The notes beneath the pieces are model-generated. The model had not been told where the DNA came from and did not search any database. It was given only the letters and a program-made list of their open reading frames with translations. Of a stretch of DNA of 64,000 bases, positions 59,585 to 64,000 are shown one piece after another (position 1 is the stretch's first letter; the number at the start of each line of letters is the position of its first letter). Source of the stretch: Prunus persica (lineage: Eukaryota; Streptophyta; Magnoliopsida; Rosales; Rosaceae). Where the stretch lies: contig NC_034012.1 in the NCBI RefSeq assembly GCF_000346465.2, forward strand, positions 4,693,655-4,757,654, read 5' to 3'. Both the position numbers and the translations under genes were made by a program.

Positions 59585-61300
59585 GAACGCTAAGCGACTC
59601 GTTCGTCGGGTAAATAATGTTGTTCGTTGACCAAATTACCCAACGAACTCCTTGATTTACTCAATAAAAAAGGTATTTTACTTCGAAGACGCAAGGGGAG
59701 CGCTCGGTGAGTAAAGCTAGTCGTTCCCTGAGAAATTGGACTAACTAAAATATTTTATCAAACAAACGGAGTGTTTGTTCTAGTGAACGCAAGGGTTGCG
59801 TTCGTTCAGTAAAGTTATCTGTTCCCCGTAAAATTGGCCAAACCAACTTACTTTTTCAAACAAATGGGGAGTTTGTTCAAACGAACGTAAGGGTTTGCTT
59901 TCGTTCAAAAATACTCGACGTTCTGCCGAAAAAGAAGGCCAACATAGCTAATTTTTTAAACCAACAGGGTATTTGTTCAAACGAACGCAATACGTGCGTT
60001 CCTTAAAAAAAGTTACCCGTTCGCCGAAAACATGCCCCAACCACCTTACGTTTTCAAACAAACGGGGTATTTTTTCACACCAACGCAACATGTGCGTTCG
60101 TTGAGGAAAGTTTTTTGTTCGCCGAAAAAATATATCCAACCAACTTACTTTTTCAAACAAACGGGCTATTTGTTCACGTAAACGCATGGGTTGCGTTCAT
60201 TGAGTAAAGTTGCTCGTTCTTCTAAAAAATGGGCCAAACTAACTTACTTTTTCAAACAAACGGGCTATTTGTTCACGTAAACGCATCGGTTGCGTTCGTT
60301 GAGTAAAGTTACCCGTTCCCCAAAAAAATGGGCCAAACTAACTTACTTTTTTAAACAAACGGGCTATTTGTTCATGCGAACGCAGGGGTTGTGTTCGTTG
60401 AGTAAAGTTATCCGTTCCCTTGAAAAATGGGCCCAACTAACTTACTTTTTCAAACAAACAGGCTATTTGTTCATACGAACGCAGGGGTTGCGTTCATTGA
60501 GTAAAGTTGCCCGTTCCCCAGAAAAATGGGCCAAACTAACTTACTTTTTCAAACAAACGGGCTATTTGTTCACATAAACGCAGGGCTTGCGTTCGTTGAG
60601 TAAAGTTGCTCGTTCCCCGAAAAAATGGGCCCAACTAACTTACTTTTTCAAACAAACGGGCTATTTGTTCATGCGAACGCAATGGGTTGCGTTCGTTGAG
60701 TAAAGTTGTCCGTTCTTCCGAAAAATGGGCCCAACTAACTTACTTTTTCAAGAAAACAGGCTATTTGTTCACGCGAATGCAGGGGTTGTGTTCGTTGAGT
60801 AAAGTTCCCCGTTCCCTGAAAAAATGGCCAAACTAACTTACTTTTTCAAACAAACGGGCTATTTGTTCATGTAAACGCAAGGATTGCGTTCGTTGAGTAA
60901 AGTTGCTCGTTCTTCTGAAAAATTGGCTCAACTAACTTACTTTTTCAAACAAACAGGCTTTTTGTTCACGCGAACGCGATGGGTTGCGTTCGTGGAGTAA
61001 AGTTGCCCGTTTCTTGAAAAAATGGGCCCAACTAACTTACTTTTTCAAACAAACGGGCGATTTGTTTACGCGAACGCTGGGGTTGCATTCATTGAGTAAA
61101 GTTGCCCGTTCCTCGGAAAAATGGGCCAAATGAACGTACTTTTTCAAACAAACGGGATATTTATTCATGCAAACGCAAGAAGTGCGTTCGTTGGGTAAAG
61201 TTGCCCGTTCCCCGGAAAAATGGACCCTACTAAATTTCTTTTTTAAACAAACACACTATTTTTTCACGCGAACGCAAAGGTTGCGTTTGTTGAGTACATT
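59585..61300 (+). repeat. Minisatellite of about 99-bp units, about 17 copies
   Basis: Units carry CTTACTTTTTCAAACAAACG, GGCTATTTGTTCACGCGAAC, GGGTTGCGTTCGTTGAGTAA and AGTTGCCCGTTCCCCGAAAA. Measured spacing in the centre is 97-100 bases (for example 60241, 60340, 60439, 60538, 60637). Units at the left end are more diverged. As 99 is 33 codons, some reading frames stay open across several units. Confidence 0.9.
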
Positions 61301-61375
61301 GTGTTCATTTGATAAAGTTAAATGTTGGTATGTTCGGTAAGAAAAAAAATAATTCATGAGAAAGAAGAAGACATG
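61268..61375 (+). repeat. Direct repeat flanking the minisatellite, right copy
   Basis: Right counterpart of 57841-57940, starting in the last monomer and running to AGAAAGAAGAAGACATGAT. Confidence 0.8.
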
Positions 61376-62860
61376 ATTTTTTTTATTTTTTATGTTGTTT
61401 TTTTTTGTTTTGAGTTGAAGAAATTATTATTATTATTTTAAAGAAAAAGCGTATGGGTGTGATATATAGTATTGTTAATTTAATTGGATCTTGCCCCTGA
61501 TATTTTTCAGGTGCTTCTTTTTTAAAACTATTTAAAATGTGGTTCTTAAAATTTTTCATGTAAGCCTTGTACCAAGGGATATGCACTAGAAACCAACTCC
61601 ACTAAATAAATTTTTGTGTCAATTTGTTGCACGTTGGAGTATATATACAGTTGTTATAATAATAATATAAATTATGTAAAATAAAAATTTTTAGGGGGTC
61701 CTCAAAAATCAGGGGCCCTGTGCATTGGCGCCACTTGCACTATTTCAGGGCCGCCCTTTTCTACTAGTTGGGTTAATCTTAACTATCTCATATATGGGAA
61801 GATAGTAGAGAGCTCAAGAGAGACCTATGTGCACCATGTTCAAACATGGCTTACAAACTGCTCGGGTTACGTAACTTGGTATGACTATTGTATGAATCTA
61901 GATGGTTGTTCCTCATTGTTGGAACCTCATTGGAGCTCTTCATTTATGTAGATGGACACTTATCTAAATTGTAATTCAATGTTAAAACAAACTATGGATT
62001 TATGCATGGTTTATTCATTCTAATCAACATTTTATTTTCAAACTTTTCATTAACACACATTACATACCACTTATATTTCATCATATGTATATCTTATTAT
62101 TAGTAAATTTTGAGTTTTATTTGTTCAATACATTCATTGATAATGTACATAACATTAATGAAAGTTTTATACCAAAATTATGTGTTTCAATACCTATATC
62201 TGTCTTCTTCTTTTTTCCGATACCTAAGACGATAATAATATATCCCCCGAAATATCCGTAAATTGGAGGCCCTATATTATTTACATGGTTGATATTTTAA
62301 TCCTTGGCCCACTCGAACCTTCCAAGGCAGAACCATATGTAGCCTTCTCTTTAAGGTTTAATTTCCTCCATTTATTAGCAATCTCTTCTTGTACCTGGAA
62401 AAAAAAATCTCATTAAAAGAGCCTTTTTAATAAAATAATTAATAAACTAACCCAATCCATTGCCATCTCTCACCTTATTGTCCAACTTTGCATTTGCCAC
62501 TTTCCCCATTTTATGTCTTTCTTTTTTTTCTTTTTTTTTTGTAAATCATTTATTTTTAATCAAAAAACCATCATAATATTAAGCAACTACATTTCCGATT
62601 TTTAGATGTACGTGTAACTTACATGAAATTAAAAAATGCATCTCGGCCAACTCTTGATTGTTGCACATTACTGTCGACTTTGCTCTTTCCTTTTGTTGAT
62701 CCCCTTTTTTGAGCTTCCATAACTTGCACAAATCAAGTACAAAACACTATCATGCAATTGTCTCTAGCGCCGAGAATTTGAATACTAATCCAAAGCCTAA
62801 TACCCCCTAAACCCCGTAAACACCACAACATCACATTGCTTAATTAAAAAAATACGGCGA
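61376..62860. other. Intergenic, no gene seen
   Basis: AT-rich. GGGGCCCTGTGCATTGGCGCC-like text near 61710-61735 resembles decayed transposon sequence. No supported gene. Confidence 0.4.
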
Positions 62861-62866
62861 CCTGGA

Positions 62867-63430
62867 TTTGCATACAGTTGCTTAGTAATTGCATATACTG
62901 ATATGCAATTGCTCGATACTACTTGCAAGTGCATCAGCCCTCGATTATTACATTGCACAGATAATGCACACAACCCACCCATGCATTTCTCTATTGGGTC
63001 AGGATTCTTACTCATTTCAAATCCCAATACAAATCTTAACCAATCCTCACATTACACTTTCGGAACACTTTAATCCCCATAACAAATTATTCTAAAGCAC
63101 AGTCAAACCTACCTACCTACCACGAAATCACCTGAGTTGCATAATTTGAAACAAAAACTATATACTGTCATTGCATTCAATGACTTGGATTTGCATACAG
63201 GCTATTAGTAATTGCATATAGAGATATGCAATTGCATATTGAGCTATGCAATTGCATATTGAGCTATGCAATTCCACGAACATTACAACTATGAATGTGA
63301 GATACGTGCATACTTTGGAAAAAAAAACTATATACTCTAATTGCATTCAATGACTTGGATTTGCATACACGCTATTAGTAATTGCATACAGAGATATGCA
63401 ATTGCATGAACATTACAACTATCAATGTCA
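62867..63430. repeat. TGCAATTGCA palindrome cluster with tandem duplication
   Basis: A block with ACTTGGATTTGCATACA, CTATTAGTAATTGCATA and GATATGCAATTGCATA occurs near 62867, 63180 and 63352, the last two about 170 bases apart. ATGCAATTGCAT palindromes recur within each block. The same motif appears at 57686-57750 and 58640-58830. Confidence 0.8.
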
Positions 63431-63708
63431 GATACCCACTTCACCTCACGCCACTTTCAGAATCACAAACCCACCACAATTAAATCATACACAATCAGAG
63501 GCCTCATGGGTATTTATATATACAATCAGATCAAGAGGCACTATAACAACCCAGCAGAAATGCAGAGTGGGAAAAGAAATACAAATTTTGAATCATTAAT
63601 TTCTGGAATTGTTCAATGAAAAAACTGAAACAACAATTCAAAATCACTAGAAGAATAAATTAAATAGAACCATCAATTACACATAACGAAAATCAACACA
63701 CGAACTTA

Positions 63709-63920
63709 CCGAGATGGAGGAAGCAGCTGGAGAAGACGAAGTGGGTTTCTGGGTTTTGGCTGAAATCTGCTCCTCAGATGGAGAAGACGAAGTGGGGGGA
63801 GCTTCTTCAGGCTGTAGGAAGCTGTGCAGCTATGAATTCACCGAAATAGAGCTGGAGCTGTGGCTGTGCAAAGCTTTGGAGGAGGAGATAGACGAAATCG
63901 ATCTGTGTGCAGCCTAGGTT
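63709..63920 (-). other. Possible noncoding first exon of a minus-strand gene
   Basis: On the minus strand a C-rich leader-like stretch (CTATCTCCTCCTCCAAAGC) ends at CATCTCG followed by GTAAGTTCG, a strong donor. It has no long minus-strand open frame. The plus strand instead has a 67-codon frame (63714-63917) with acidic repeats around GEDEVG. Neither reading is proven; leader exon is slightly preferred because of the donor site. Confidence 0.3.
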
Positions 63921-64000
63921 TTGAACGAGCGGGAGTTTTTATTTTCCTTAGTTTAACTGGTTAACCAAAAGAACCAGTTTTCATTGTTTTTAAAAAAAGG

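Noticed and set aside
63714..63917. Plus-strand 67-codon acidic protein
   Set aside because: Kept only as an alternative: the minus strand has a leader-like composition and a strong splice donor at its end, and the acidic residues come from imperfect repeats of GAAGACGAAGTGGG.

Overview
The window is plant nuclear DNA from a dicot, most likely a member of the Rosaceae; the family guess is inference. Reasons: exon-intron genes with GT-AG junctions, AT-rich intergenic DNA with (GA)n and (TA)n microsatellites, a Cassandra-type TRIM with a 5S-like LTR, Copia and Gypsy-type LTR sequence, MITE/MULE-like DNA transposons and captured fragments of plant genes. No prokaryotic or organellar gene organisation is visible. 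The core is a tandem cluster of wall-associated kinase-like receptor genes (WAK/WAKL), all on the minus strand. The intact plan has three exons: (1) signal peptide plus the Cys-rich GUB_WAK galacturonan-binding ectodomain; (2) a short EGF/Ca-EGF exon; (3) transmembrane segment plus cytoplasmic Ser/Thr kinase of the RD type. Five copies read as complete: 4052-6886, 7532-10552, 12227-15147, 15553-18237 and 47718-50713. In each, the predicted exon junctions keep the frame. Four more are broken: a kinase-tail remnant near 19.3-19.6 kb; a complete-looking gene at 20234-27584 split by a young Copia element and also frameshifted; a gene at 43066-46344 with an insertion in exon 1, an insertion in the kinase and an HRD-to-NRD change; and a kinase tail at 55896-56627. 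Layout: 1-379 is the 3' part of a Cassandra TRIM. 437-2740 is a large LTR-like repeat with an array of hairpins. 4.0-18.2 kb holds four intact WAKL genes. 19.3-27.6 kb holds WAKL pseudogenes and the Copia insertion. 28.4-28.9 kb is a long-TIR MITE with a 9-bp target duplication. 29.47-32.97 kb is a candidate Pack-MULE carrying the 5' exons of a CBL10-like calcium sensor gene. 34.4-36.2 and 40.1-42.45 kb are two copies of a chimeric block (an ALP1/HARBI1-like first exon plus pieces of a sulfate transporter gene) ending in GC-rich palindromes, with an LTR-like block between them. 43.0-50.7 kb holds a WAKL pseudogene and an intact WAKL gene. 52.3-55.45 kb is a second, inverted LTR-like repeat with a larger hairpin array. 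56.6-64 kb has no convincing gene, but it has a roughly 99-bp minisatellite (59.6-61.3 kb), repeated TGCAATTGCA palindromes and a possible noncoding first exon at the right edge. The intact WAKL proteins would sit in the plasma membrane with the pectin-binding ectodomain in the wall and the kinase in the cytosol. The cluster looks like a birth-and-death receptor family shaped by tandem duplication and transposon insertion. All assignments come from reading motifs and comparing paralogues within the window; no database search was run.
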